64,000 nucleotides of DNA from Burkholderiaceae bacterium (GTDB lineage Bacteria; Pseudomonadota; Gammaproteobacteria; Burkholderiales; Burkholderiaceae_E). A model generated the notes under the pieces. That model worked only from the letters and a program-made list of their open reading frames with translations. It did no database searches and was not told where the DNA came from. Of this stretch, positions 1 through 8,671 are shown in pieces. The translations under genes were made by a program, and so were the position numbers. Location: positions 1 to 64,000 of the forward strand of contig JAGXFR010000003.1 of assembly GCA_024637155.1 (NCBI GenBank), read 5' to 3'. Position 1 is the first letter of the stretch. Each line of letters starts with the position of its first letter.

Positions 1-183
1 CAGCATGTCGCGCAGCATCCGCGCGCCCGCAAACGGGTGTTCCAGGTGCAACTCGTCGATGCGTCGCATCAGCGCCAGATCGGCCGCCGGCGTCGGTTCC
101 GGTCGGTAGTACACCGAGGAGCGCGACAATTCCAGCAGCCGCGCCTGGTTCACTACCGACAGTGGGTGCTTCGGGTCGATCAT
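1..183 (-). CDS. IS3 transposase OrfB (DDE integrase), N-terminal part only
   Basis: The frame starts at ATG 183-181 and is open to the window edge, about 61 codons. The visible residues, including ELSRSSVYYRP and HPFAGARMLRDML, match the helix-turn-helix and linker ahead of the rve/DDE catalytic core of IS3 OrfB proteins; the core itself is outside the window. The start overlaps the OrfA stop as ATGA, which would allow translational coupling; whether a programmed frameshift also makes an OrfAB fusion cannot be judged here. Confidence 0.8.
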   Translation of the reverse strand, partial: MIDPKHPLSVVNQARLLELSRSSVYYRPEPTPAADLALMRRIDELHLEHPFAGARMLRDML

Positions 184-482
184 CGTTTTGCGCTCGCATC
201 GTCGATGCGACCGAGCGCGCCGGACAAAAAATCGTTCTCCAGCGCCAGTTGCCCGATCTTGGCATGCAGGGTCTTGAGATCGGGGCCGGCGTCACGCTTC
301 TCGGTCGCCGTAGTGAACACCTCGGCGGCGCGCTGGATCAGCTCGGTCTTCCATTGCGTGATCTGGTTCGGATGCACATCGAAGCGCTCAGCCAGCGCCA
401 CCAGCGTCTCGTCGCCCTTGACGGCTGCGATCGCCACCTTTGCCTTGAATGCCGCTGAGTGGTTGCGACGGGGTCGTCTCAT
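180..482 (-). CDS. IS3 transposase OrfA (DNA-binding subunit)
   Basis: A 100-residue protein beginning MRRPRRNHSAAFKAKV, with the helix-turn-helix (LAERFDVHPNQITQWK) of IS3/IS911-type OrfA and a heptad-like C-terminal stretch rich in Leu. It binds the element ends and works with OrfB. The start at 482 is preferred over the longer frame starting at 530 because OrfA proteins normally begin with this basic segment. It overlaps OrfB by 4 bases. Confidence 0.85.
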   Translation of the reverse strand: MRRPRRNHSAAFKAKVAIAAVKGDETLVALAERFDVHPNQITQWKTELIQRAAEVFTTATEKRDAGPDLKTLHAKIGQLALENDFLSGALGRIDDASAKR

Positions 483-545
483 GTTCTCTGCTCCTTCGGG
501 CCGTTTGGCCCATTGTTGCAGAGACTTCACTTATCCAGCTGTCCA

Positions 546-858
546 GATTCCCGGGGCCACCTCTTGCATCTCGACGTCGAAGGCTGCGACGCGGTCGCGT
601 ACATACTTTGGATCCACAACGCCCGTGAAGTCGACCGATCCCGTGCCAGTCTCGAACGAACCTGATCAACCCGAGGACGAGGCAATTCCCCAGACCCTGC
701 GCGCGCAACAAATGCGCAACAATTTGCCGCTGTGCCGCGAGTGCTCTCCCACCCGCGGCGCATCGACTTCCATCAGAGACGGCATGCTCAGTTTGTGCCG
801 GATCATCACACCTGCTACCAAGAAGAAACTGTAACGCGCTAATGCGCTACCAAGGTGA
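546..858 (-). other. Spacer between the IS and the glycosyltransferase operon, possible gene remnant
   Basis: This stretch has no convincing intact gene. On the minus strand one frame from about 681 to 546 is open and reads like protein (for example VDFTGVVDPKYVRDRVAAF), then runs into the IS end, so it may be the start of a gene broken by the insertion. A second short open frame (about 807-666, MIRHKLSMPSLMEVDAPRV) lies upstream. I recognise neither. Confidence 0.35.
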
Positions 859-1854
859 TCACGTAGCCACGCCCTCCAGGCGCATTCGGTGGAGGGCGAT
901 CCGATCGAACAAGGCATCCGTGGGGGTAGAGCGAGGTCGAAGTCCGTCGAGTGCGGCACGGGTATAGAGCTGCTGAATCGCGCGAGGCATCGCTCCGAGA
1001 CCATCGCGTGCGAGAACCTCACCCAGTAGCCGGTTCTGGAAATGGCGGATGCTGTATCGAATGCGACGACGATAGTAAAACAACGGGTCGTGAACCGAAG
1101 TGGCGAGTATCGTATCGTATGCGAATTCTGCCTCCCTGCAGGCGCCGATCCGGTCGGTATTCCAATCGGAGGTGGGGTCCAAGTTCCAACACGCGAGCGC
1201 ACCAACCATACTGTCATCGCCGATGCATCCGTCCGGCAAGCGAACGTTGCTGGATCGAATCCGCGCGACGAAATGCCCGGGCAACGCGTAGAGGTTTCCA
1301 GCAAGCCCCGGACTGGTGAGCATGGCGCGACGAAGTACCCCTGCGGAACTCACGAGTCTCTTCGGGAGTGCGGTGACGGCATTCAGCCCTGAGTTCGACT
1401 GTAGAGTCTGTTCTAGTCCCTGCAGTGCGCGCGGCGACACTGTGCAGTCGCCGTCAAGGAAGAAGTACGTATCTGCGGCTGGCGCCAATTCGTGGATGTA
1501 GACATTCCACGCGTTGGACTTTCCGCCCCTCCCGATCTCTTCCACCTTGATCCACGGCAGGTGGCGAGCTTTATGCCTCGCAACGGCGACTGTGTCATCC
1601 GTGCAACCGTTGACGAGGACAAAGCAAGACATCGGCTCTGGCAACTGTGATCGGATCAGGCTGTCGATACAGCGCGAGATTCGGCTGGATTCATTGTGCG
1701 CAAAAATCCCCAACACACGTGGGGTATGGCAGATAGAAGAAAGCGTGTTGCGAGTGGCTGTTGACATCAGTCGCCGTTCCGGAAATAGGCTTGATAGCTG
1801 GTTCCCCATGGTCTTTCGATCCGATGCCTCGAATTCCGAAAGCACTCCGTTCAT
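859..1854 (-). CDS. Glycosyltransferase family 2
   Basis: A GT-A-fold glycosyltransferase of about 331 residues. It has the N-terminal nucleotide-binding pattern (VLGIFAHNESSRISRCIDSL) and a DxD-like metal site in FFLDGDCTVSP. It presumably adds one sugar to the lipid-linked exopolysaccharide repeat on the cytoplasmic side of the membrane. The open frame extends to 2034 with a TTG that overlaps the upstream stop, but that extension is Arg/Ser-rich and unlike the family. ATG 1854 has an AAAGG box about 10 bases upstream; ATG 1767 (MSTATRN) is also possible. It is the last gene of the operon before the IS. Confidence 0.8.
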   Translation of the reverse strand: MNGVLSEFEASDRKTMGNQLSSLFPERRLMSTATRNTLSSICHTPRVLGIFAHNESSRISRCIDSLIRSQLPEPMSCFVLVNGCTDDTVAVARHKARHLPWIKVEEIGRGGKSNAWNVYIHELAPAADTYFFLDGDCTVSPRALQGLEQTLQSNSGLNAVTALPKRLVSSAGVLRRAMLTSPGLAGNLYALPGHFVARIRSSNVRLPDGCIGDDSMVGALACWNLDPTSDWNTDRIGACREAEFAYDTILATSVHDPLFYYRRRIRYSIRHFQNRLLGEVLARDGLGAMPRAIQQLYTRAALDGLRPRSTPTDALFDRIALHRMRLEGVAT

Positions 1855-2030
1855 CCTAAGCCTTTTACCCTCGAAACGGTCGTCCCTGCGATTTCGGACG
1901 AACAATCCAGCACAGCTGTGCAAGCGCCGGTTCGGGCGGAAGTCCGGTTTCCGCGGGGGACATTTGGGCTGCTCCGACGAACCGCGCCATTCATACAGGA
2001 AATATCGCGAACAACTCGCTGACGACGCGT

Positions 2031-3263
2031 TCAACCGATGAATCGAGACCGGGGACGCAAAATCGCAAGCGCATTTTTATACACCGTTTCGTACCGCTTC
2101 ACCGACGAACGCCAATTGCGGCCAGTCTCGACGAATTCGCGGGCGGCAGCAACCATCTGCGTGTGATCCGCCACTGTAGAGAAAACCTGCGCAACGCACC
2201 TGCACAGGTCAGACACATTGTCGTGCCGAAAGAGAAAGCCAGTCCGACCGTGCTCGATCAGTTCCCGATGTCCACCGACATCCGATGCTGCCACCAGTTT
2301 CCCCTGCGCCATTGCCTCCATTGGCTTGAGCGGGGTCACGAGTTCGGTCAGCCGCATCGCCCTTCTCGGAAAGACGAAGAGGTCTACTAGCGATGACAGC
2401 CTAGGCACCTCTCCGTGCGGGACACGCCCAGTGAAGATCACCACATGCGACACACCAAGTTCGTTCGCCATTGCTCGCAGTCTTGCGTCTTCCGGCCCGC
2501 CCCCAACCAGCAACAAACGCACGTCGGGGTTTGCAGCAAGAATCTTCGGCATCGCCGCAATCAGGATATCCAGCCCCTCGTACGCGTAGAACGAGCCGAT
2601 GAAGCCCAACACCTTTTTCCCTTTCAAGTCGTAGCGCCTCTCGAGTTCAAGGTCTGGCCCGTGCAGGATCGGAAAGGCATCAATGTCGACCGCATTGGGG
2701 ATCACCGTGACCTTTTCGGTATCGATGCCGCGGGCAACGATCTCTGCCCTGAGTCCCTCGCAAATGCACGTCACCTGGTCGGCGGTGCGAAAGACTCGCG
2801 TCTCGAGCGCACGGGTCATCCGGTACCGCATACCGCCTTCCCTCGCTGTACCCTGATCGACTGCCGCATCCTCCCAAAACGCCCGAACCTCGTACACCAC
2901 TGGAATCTCCAGCTTTCTTCCGACCCGAACTGCTGCCAGGCCGTTGAGGCACGGCGAATGCGCGTGAATCAGGTCGACGCGCTCCCGCTTCACCAGGCTC
3001 TCGATCCGAGGCACAAGAGAACGAATCACTTCAATCTGGCCGATGAGGGGAACTCTGCCCAAAGGGCTCGGAGCAGTGCGATGAAACACGAGGCCGTCGA
3101 CTTCCTCCTCGGAACCATGCGTACCAGAATGCTTTGCCGAGGTGACATGCAGCGTGTCCCAACCCATGTGACGCTGCGCTCGGATAATCGCGCGGGATCG
3201 GTACGAATAGCCGTCTTGGAGCGGAATCGAGTGATCGAAGACGTGGAGAACCCTGTAACTCAT
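2031..3263 (-). CDS. Exosortase-A-associated glycosyltransferase family 4
   Basis: A 410-residue GT-B glycosyltransferase. The N-terminus (LHVFDHSIPLQDGYSYRSRA) and the C-terminal donor site signature TELVTPLKPMEAMAQG are the hallmarks of the PEP-CTERM/exosortase-A-linked family (TIGR04063 type). Family knowledge places it in exopolysaccharide assembly in genomes that encode exosortase A. The middle has the usual GT4 elements HAHSPCLNGL and TVIPNAVD. It lies 34 bases downstream of the next GT4 gene, in one minus-strand operon. The acceptor and donor sugars are unknown. Confidence 0.88.
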   Translation of the reverse strand: MSYRVLHVFDHSIPLQDGYSYRSRAIIRAQRHMGWDTLHVTSAKHSGTHGSEEEVDGLVFHRTAPSPLGRVPLIGQIEVIRSLVPRIESLVKRERVDLIHAHSPCLNGLAAVRVGRKLEIPVVYEVRAFWEDAAVDQGTAREGGMRYRMTRALETRVFRTADQVTCICEGLRAEIVARGIDTEKVTVIPNAVDIDAFPILHGPDLELERRYDLKGKKVLGFIGSFYAYEGLDILIAAMPKILAANPDVRLLLVGGGPEDARLRAMANELGVSHVVIFTGRVPHGEVPRLSSLVDLFVFPRRAMRLTELVTPLKPMEAMAQGKLVAASDVGGHRELIEHGRTGFLFRHDNVSDLCRCVAQVFSTVADHTQMVAAAREFVETGRNWRSSVKRYETVYKNALAILRPRSRFIG

Positions 3264-3297
3264 GGTCGTCTTGAATCAGTTCGTTCTGGTGGTGGCT

Positions 3298-4410
3298 TCA
3301 TCGCACGTTCCCCGCGTAGACTCGTTCCCATTGTTCGAGCATCGTCGTTTCGCGATAGTACTTCTCGACATGTGCCCGGTTCTCCAAGCCGATCCTCATG
3401 CGCAAATCCTTATCTTGGGCGAGCCTTGCCACGGCTCGCGCAAGCTCTGTGGCGTTTCTCTTAACAATCAACTCGGTCGATGCGGCCGGAAGCATAACTC
3501 GCACGTCTCCGACGTCAGTGGCGGCGATCGGCAAGCCGGCCGCCATTGCCTCCAGTATCGCGATCGGCATCTGCTCCGTGTCGGAGCTCAACGCGAAGAT
3601 ATCTAGTTCGGGAAGGATCTCGTGAAGATTGCGTCGCATGCCAAGGAAGAGGCAGCTGGCGTCTAGCCCCAGCCGTGCGGCGCGCGTAGCCAAGGCAGAC
3701 GACTCAGGCCCGTCGCCGACGATCACCAAACTCACCCTGCATGTCTCGCCGACCAGCGCGACCGCTTCAATCAGGCGGTCAATCCTTTTCTCCCCACGCA
3801 GTTTCGCGACGGTTCCGATAACGACTTCGTCATCCGATCTCGCGTACTTTGAGGGGCCGACCCGGGCCGGCCGATAGCCGTAACCGTCCGGGTCCACCCC
3901 GTTCGGGATTACCGAACACCGATCCTCGGGAACACCCCACTCCTTCAGCGCGATCTCCCTCATGGTCGACGACACCGTGACGAGATGGGCGCGTGAAAAG
4001 CGCAGCGCCACGAGTCGTGTCATTGATCTTCGGAGCAGCCTCCGCTCGACTTCCTCCGCCCCAAAACCTTCTTCGACATGAACATGTGGCAACTTCCGAT
4101 GCCCGGCCGCAAAGGCCCACTCGATCGAAGCCCAGTTGTAGCTTATGACGCGCACAGGTTCCAGGTTCCTGAGTGTTCGCGTAAACAGGGGAACGTTCGC
4201 GAGCGTCCATCCCTTCCGGACTGGTAAATCAAGAACCTGAACCAGCGACCGATTCCCGATCGATTCCAAAGCACCGTAGTGCCCGTCCATCGCCATGACC
4301 GTATGTCGGAATCGATCGCCGAATCGATCGACCAGGCGAACGAAACGCGCGGTGATGCCCCCCAAGTCGAACGTAGAGAATGCGTGCAGCAGGTGCTGTG
4401 GGTGCCTCAC
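3298..4410 (-). CDS. Glycosyltransferase family 4
   Basis: A 370-residue GT-B retaining glycosyltransferase. It has a C-terminal donor domain with the EX7E motif (TEQMPIAILEAMAAG) and the GT4 segment CSVIPNGVDPDGY. GTG 4410 is chosen as start because it follows a strong AGGAGGGG box and overlaps the upstream stop as GTGA; the longer frame from 4467 would cover that ribosome binding site and overlap the upstream gene by 61 bases. It resembles the sugar transferases found in exosortase glycan clusters, but the subfamily is not certain. Confidence 0.85.
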   Translation of the reverse strand: MRHPQHLLHAFSTFDLGGITARFVRLVDRFGDRFRHTVMAMDGHYGALESIGNRSLVQVLDLPVRKGWTLANVPLFTRTLRNLEPVRVISYNWASIEWAFAAGHRKLPHVHVEEGFGAEEVERRLLRRSMTRLVALRFSRAHLVTVSSTMREIALKEWGVPEDRCSVIPNGVDPDGYGYRPARVGPSKYARSDDEVVIGTVAKLRGEKRIDRLIEAVALVGETCRVSLVIVGDGPESSALATRAARLGLDASCLFLGMRRNLHEILPELDIFALSSDTEQMPIAILEAMAAGLPIAATDVGDVRVMLPAASTELIVKRNATELARAVARLAQDKDLRMRIGLENRAHVEKYYRETTMLEQWERVYAGNVR

Positions 4411-5228
4411 CCGCGCCCCTCCTGGCGCATGCCGATTCTCTTGTACAGGCGCTTCAGTCCAAGGCAATAGTGGTGCTTCGTAAACAGGTACAAGAGACCC
4501 TTGAGGTGCTTGAAGGCGAATCCATTCAGTTTGGCGCCCCTGGAAAGCTCTTGCGCGTCGTGCACCGCACTGACCGTCGGATCATAGGCGACGGAAAACC
4601 CGGCTTGCCAAACGCGCAAACAGAAATCGACATCCTCAGGGGAATAAAAGATCCGCTCGTCCAGCAGGCCGACACGCTCGAGCAAAGAGCGGCGGAAGAG
4701 CCACAATGCCGAAATCGCGTAGTCGACTTCGACGATCTCGCTCGGCACCACGGCTGCCGCCTCGATTTCCCTGAGTCCGACGAGACGCTGCAATTTTCGC
4801 GGCAAGGTCGGAAACGTGTCGACAGAAAGTTGGAACCTCCCGTCAGCGTACTCAAGCCGGGGAACCACGATACCGAATCGCGGGTTCTCGTCAAGGAGCA
4901 CCGACAGGTGTGCGAGCACCCCCGCGCTCACCATCGCGTCCGAATCCATCACTAAAACCTGCCGACCGGTTACCCTTCTCAGCGCAAGATTGCGCGACAC
5001 CGTCGTCCCCAAGTTCTTCGGGCTGTAGATGACACGGAGTGTCTTGGGATAGCTGTGTTCAAGGTCACGCAGAGCCGCAACAGAACCATCCGTTGAACCG
5101 TTCTCGACGACCCAGATCTCGTTCGGCCCCGGCATCAACGACAAGGCGCTGACCAATGAGTCAATGCACGACCGGATGTGCCGAATGGAGTTGAACGAGA
5201 GGACGACGGCTGAAATGTTCATCTTCAC
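4407..5228 (-). CDS. Glycosyltransferase family 2, rhamnosyltransferase-like
   Basis: A 273-residue GT-A enzyme. The N-terminus ISAVVLSFNSIRHIRSCIDS and WVVENGSTDGS form the nucleotide-sugar fold, VLVMDSDAMVS is the DxD metal site, and FYSPEDVDFCLRVWQAG is the acceptor/base region typical of rhamnosyltransferase-like GT2 proteins. The start is GTG 5228, overlapping the stop of the upstream gene as GTGA; an internal ATG two codons later is an alternative. It is coupled downstream to the GT4 gene by another GTGA, so the three genes should be made in fixed ratio. Confidence 0.88.
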   Translation of the reverse strand: MKMNISAVVLSFNSIRHIRSCIDSLVSALSLMPGPNEIWVVENGSTDGSVAALRDLEHSYPKTLRVIYSPKNLGTTVSRNLALRRVTGRQVLVMDSDAMVSAGVLAHLSVLLDENPRFGIVVPRLEYADGRFQLSVDTFPTLPRKLQRLVGLREIEAAAVVPSEIVEVDYAISALWLFRRSLLERVGLLDERIFYSPEDVDFCLRVWQAGFSVAYDPTVSAVHDAQELSRGAKLNGFAFKHLKGLLYLFTKHHYCLGLKRLYKRIGMRQEGRG

Positions 5229-6475
5229 GGTTCACTGCGCCTTGCAGTCTGCAACCCGCACGACGCGGCATGCCGAACAAACTCGGCGATCAACCGCTCG
5301 ATACGTTCGTCCCAGCTGTTGGCCGCGGCGTAGGCGAGAAGTTGCTGCCGATCCCATTCGCGTTCAAGAGCCTGTGCGAGCGCCTCCCCAAAGGCGATCG
5401 GATTCCAGTACTCGACCAGGATTCCTAGTTCGGCCCGACAGACGATCTGCGCATTCCCGCCGACCCGCGTCGTCACCACCGGCAGCCCACAGGCCATTGC
5501 CTCCAGGAATACATTGGCCCAACCTTCGTGCGCGGTGGCGAGCGCAAAAACGTCGGCTGCGCCGTAGAGCCACTTGAGATCCGCCTGCGGTTGGACACCA
5601 AGAAAACGGACCACATCGGTCACACCGTGCTCGACGGCGAGGCGCCGCAGTGCGGGCAGCATGTCAGCCTGCAAGCCCGCGCCACCAACCACCAAGTAGA
5701 CGATCTTAGAGAATCGTCGGCGCAATGCCGGCAACAGCGGGATGATCCGGTGGAATCCCTTCCCTTCCACAAGGTTGCCGACGCTGATCAATACGCGCGT
5801 ATCCGCGTCGATACCAAGACGACGCCTTGCCTCCAGCCGGTCGACCGGCGTGAATTTCGACACATCGACCCCGTTGCCGATGACCGTCACCTTGCCTTGG
5901 GGTTGCCCGAGCCGCATCGCCACGTCGACCTTGAGCGCTTCTGAGACCGCGAAGAGGTGGGTCGCCCGATCCATGGCCAAGCGCAGCATCGGTTCCCGAT
6001 CCGTGCCGATCAGTGATTCGTCCTTGCTGCCGCGCAGCGTAATGGTGAGTGGCAGATTGAAGTCCGCCGCGAGCAGGCTCGCCGCATAGCCGTCCGGGTA
6101 GAGGAAATGAGCGTCGAGCAGGTCGGGATGAAATTCCGCGCAGAGACGTCGCATGACCGCCCTGCTGCCGCGCGCCATCAACCATCCGTCCCAACGTTTG
6201 AAAACAGCGGGAACACTGAATACTCTCGGGCGGTAGATCGGGACGCCATCGACGATTTCGTGAGCCCGCGCCTGTGGTCGGAAACCCTTCCGGAAGAACC
6301 TGATGATTCCGTCGAACGGCGACCAGACCTGCGGGGCGACCACAACGAGCGGTAAGTGCTTTGATACGCGGAACATCCGCTCGCGGATGAACAGCCCGGC
6401 GGTCGGCGCTTCGGCGCTCGGAAAGAGGCTCGAGAAGACCACGATGCGGGGCATGCCGGTTCGCTCTTCACTCAT
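5225..6475 (-). CDS. Glycosyltransferase family 4 (TuaC-like)
   Basis: A GT-B glycosyltransferase of about 416 residues. The N-terminus RIVVFSSLFPSAEAPTAGLF resembles TuaC-type enzymes that also occur in exosortase clusters. The donor domain carries HEGWANVFLEAMACG (EX7E) and VTVIGNGVDVSKF. The frame is open to 6589, but the extra N-terminus is Arg-rich and unlike the family; ATG 6475 (MSEERTG) or ATG 6454 (MPRIVVF) is more likely, and neither has a strong ribosome binding site. It ends in a GTGA overlap with the GT2 gene downstream. Confidence 0.85.
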   Translation of the reverse strand: MSEERTGMPRIVVFSSLFPSAEAPTAGLFIRERMFRVSKHLPLVVVAPQVWSPFDGIIRFFRKGFRPQARAHEIVDGVPIYRPRVFSVPAVFKRWDGWLMARGSRAVMRRLCAEFHPDLLDAHFLYPDGYAASLLAADFNLPLTITLRGSKDESLIGTDREPMLRLAMDRATHLFAVSEALKVDVAMRLGQPQGKVTVIGNGVDVSKFTPVDRLEARRRLGIDADTRVLISVGNLVEGKGFHRIIPLLPALRRRFSKIVYLVVGGAGLQADMLPALRRLAVEHGVTDVVRFLGVQPQADLKWLYGAADVFALATAHEGWANVFLEAMACGLPVVTTRVGGNAQIVCRAELGILVEYWNPIAFGEALAQALEREWDRQQLLAYAAANSWDERIERLIAEFVRHAASCGLQTARRSEP

Positions 6476-6631
6476 CCGTCGATTGTGCCCGACCCGGAGA
6501 TCAGCTCCCCGGCCATACTGCCCGGCCCAGATACGCGACGTGGTGGATCCGGTCAAACACGACGTGACCCGGTAGAGGGCACGTCGCACAGCAGCTCGAG
6601 TATGTACAAAGCTCGTCGACAGGTCGCCTGC

Positions 6632-7954
6632 TCATACTGGTTCTGCCTGAAAGCCTCGCCCAATCCTGCTCCGCCAACTCCACCACGCCAGTGCAACCCA
6701 GCCACACATGAGCGGCACCATTGGATAGTGATAGCGTGATTGCCCATTGAAAACAAAGGTAACCGCGGCGAACGTCGCCAGATAGGCAGCGCTAAAGAGC
6801 AGGAGCGGCCGCTTTGATGTCGCCCAGATGTCTCGGCGAAGCGCCATCCACACGATTCCGCCCAGCGTTGCCCCGAGAAGGGCGAAGTAGAAGAGTTGAT
6901 TGGCCCACCGCGCAGTCCTGAACGCCACTCGGTGCCGCTCGTAATCCGGGTAGCCTTCCTGGAAACCCCACTCGCTTTCGCCATCGGGCAGTATGGCCCA
7001 GTAGAACTTGCTCGGTGCCAGTTTCAGGAAATCGATCGGATTCTGACGTATCCACCTCCAGGTGATCTCCTTCGCACGGCGGTCCGAACCGATCTGATCG
7101 GCCACCGATTTTCCAATCTGCTCACGATAGGGGCTCGACTCCCAAGCGTCCTTTCCATCCCCATTCGGATGATTTCCCACCGCGAATGAAATCCCGCCAT
7201 TGGTCGATACGAGTACGAACGAGCCGAATACTTCCAGATTGCGCAGCGACCACGGCAGCACGACAGCAAACATCAAAACGACCATCAGCGCTGCGCGCGC
7301 AATCCGTTGCTTCAAGTCCACTCCGATGCCCAGGAACACGATCGCCCCTGCCCACGCCAACCCGAACAACCATGTTTGGGCCTTCACAAGAGTCATGAGG
7401 CCCAGGACGACTCCGCAAATCACTGCTGAGCCCCAGCCGCGCCTGGCTACTGCAGCCCAGCAACAAAGCAACAACAGGAAGGTGAAGAGCGTCTCCGTCA
7501 ATAGGAGGGCGGAATAGCCAACGGCATTTAAGTACACAGAATAAGTGATCGCGGCAAGATTAGCCGGCTCAATGCGCGCGCTGATACGCCGCACGATGTC
7601 GTGCAGGAGGAACAAAGTGGCCGCCCAAAACGCCACATTCGCAATCTGGGCAACCAGCACACTCGGCCCGAAGACCTTGAAGAGCCCTGCCAGGAACGCG
7701 GGATACCCTACTGGCCAGTAGGCTGTGAAAAGACCATCCTCCTGGTAGCCGAGCCCGGCAGCGAGTTCGCCCGCACGATGGAAGTACCAGTCCGCATCCG
7801 AAACCGGATCAACCGGAATCAGAATGATCAGGGCGAATCGGGCAAGGACCCCGACGACGATGCACAGAGGCAGTGTGAGCCACGAGGTCAGGACAGATCT
7901 AAACCCAGCAACCAAGACGCTTTCCCCGGCCGCGGAAGATGCCGACTTCATCAC
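6632..7954 (-). CDS. ArnT/GT39-like integral membrane glycosyltransferase
   Basis: A 440-residue polytopic membrane protein with about ten hydrophobic segments. The first periplasmic loop contains acidic residues (DPVSDADWYFHRAGEL) placed like the catalytic Asp of dolichyl-phosphate-mannose and ArnT-type transferases. Such enzymes use polyprenyl-phosphate sugars on the periplasmic side, which fits the GtrA gene directly upstream (4-base overlap) and the polyprenol-phosphate sugar synthase divergently encoded at 8672. The C-terminal loop NGQSRYHYPMVPLM is typical of the superfamily. The start is GTG 7954 or the adjacent ATG 7951. Confidence 0.8.
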   Translation of the reverse strand: MMKSASSAAGESVLVAGFRSVLTSWLTLPLCIVVGVLARFALIILIPVDPVSDADWYFHRAGELAAGLGYQEDGLFTAYWPVGYPAFLAGLFKVFGPSVLVAQIANVAFWAATLFLLHDIVRRISARIEPANLAAITYSVYLNAVGYSALLLTETLFTFLLLLCCWAAVARRGWGSAVICGVVLGLMTLVKAQTWLFGLAWAGAIVFLGIGVDLKQRIARAALMVVLMFAVVLPWSLRNLEVFGSFVLVSTNGGISFAVGNHPNGDGKDAWESSPYREQIGKSVADQIGSDRRAKEITWRWIRQNPIDFLKLAPSKFYWAILPDGESEWGFQEGYPDYERHRVAFRTARWANQLFYFALLGATLGGIVWMALRRDIWATSKRPLLLFSAAYLATFAAVTFVFNGQSRYHYPMVPLMCGWVALAWWSWRSRIGRGFQAEPV

Positions 7955-8406
7955 TGACCACCGCCAACGCGAGACGCCTCGGTCGCGTCGCTAAAGACGA
8001 GGTAACGACTCCCGAGATAGCCGATTGCCAGATACGGGAAGAGTCCGCCAGCCTGCGCGAAATACGGGTCCACGCCAAGTACGCGCTCCAGCAGCAACAC
8101 GGTTGCAAGGTTGGCGAGATACGCGATTCCATTGACGACCGCGAAACGCGGCATCGCCGAGACCGCCTTGACCTTGCTTCGAAACGTGATCCGGCGGTTA
8201 AGAAAGAAGCTCATGACAAAGCCCGCACTGTATCCGATCGCGTTCGCCGATACCGTCCCGAGCCCGACGAAGTACATACCTGCGTAGATAATCGAGTATC
8301 CGAGAGCCGTATTGGCAAGGCCGACCACTGCGTAGCGGATCGCTGACGCAGGCAGGAAACCGAATAACGGAGCAGATCTCACAGAACTTCCATTCGCCGG
8401 GACCAT
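7951..8406 (-). CDS. GtrA-family membrane protein (putative flippase subunit)
   Basis: About 151 residues with four hydrophobic segments. AIRYAVVGLANTALGYSIIY and the NRRITFRSK motif at the second cytoplasmic loop are the GtrA signature. GtrA proteins are thought to flip polyprenyl-phosphate-linked sugars across the inner membrane for GT39/GtrC-like enzymes. Start ATG 8406 is chosen because the upstream extension to 8559 is not hydrophobic and unlike the family. It is the first gene of the minus-strand operon, and its stop overlaps the start of the GT39-like gene. Confidence 0.85.
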   Translation of the reverse strand: MVPANGSSVRSAPLFGFLPASAIRYAVVGLANTALGYSIIYAGMYFVGLGTVSANAIGYSAGFVMSFFLNRRITFRSKVKAVSAMPRFAVVNGIAYLANLATVLLLERVLGVDPYFAQAGGLFPYLAIGYLGSRYLVFSDATEASRVGGGQ

Positions 8407-8671
8407 CCCGCAAGGTGTATGTGCCAACCAGCGTGGCTGAGAACACACGCTTTCCTGTCGCGCTTTGATCCAACCATACCCCTCCTGCTCATTCTGGCTG
8501 TGCGGAACTGCGCAGCCGCAATAGTATCTTGGGCCCAGCGCACCGACACGAGCGCTCATCCGCTACAACTGTGACCAATTTCTCTGCCGCGCGTTTCTGT
8601 GTCACCGTACGATACTGCGATCTTTGGTTAGATTTGCGGAACGAGATGATCCCTTTCCCTGCGGTCCAAAC

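Larger units (their letters stand above)
1..545 (-). mobile_element. IS3-family insertion sequence, left part cut by window edge
   Basis: Two overlapping transposase frames typical of IS3 elements are read leftwards and leave the window. The outer end is placed near 545, where the minus strand begins TGGACAGCTGGATAAGTG, a plausible IS3 left terminal repeat; the other end is outside the window, so neither the repeat nor the target duplication can be confirmed. It lies just downstream of the glycosyltransferase operon and probably interrupted it. Confidence 0.8.
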
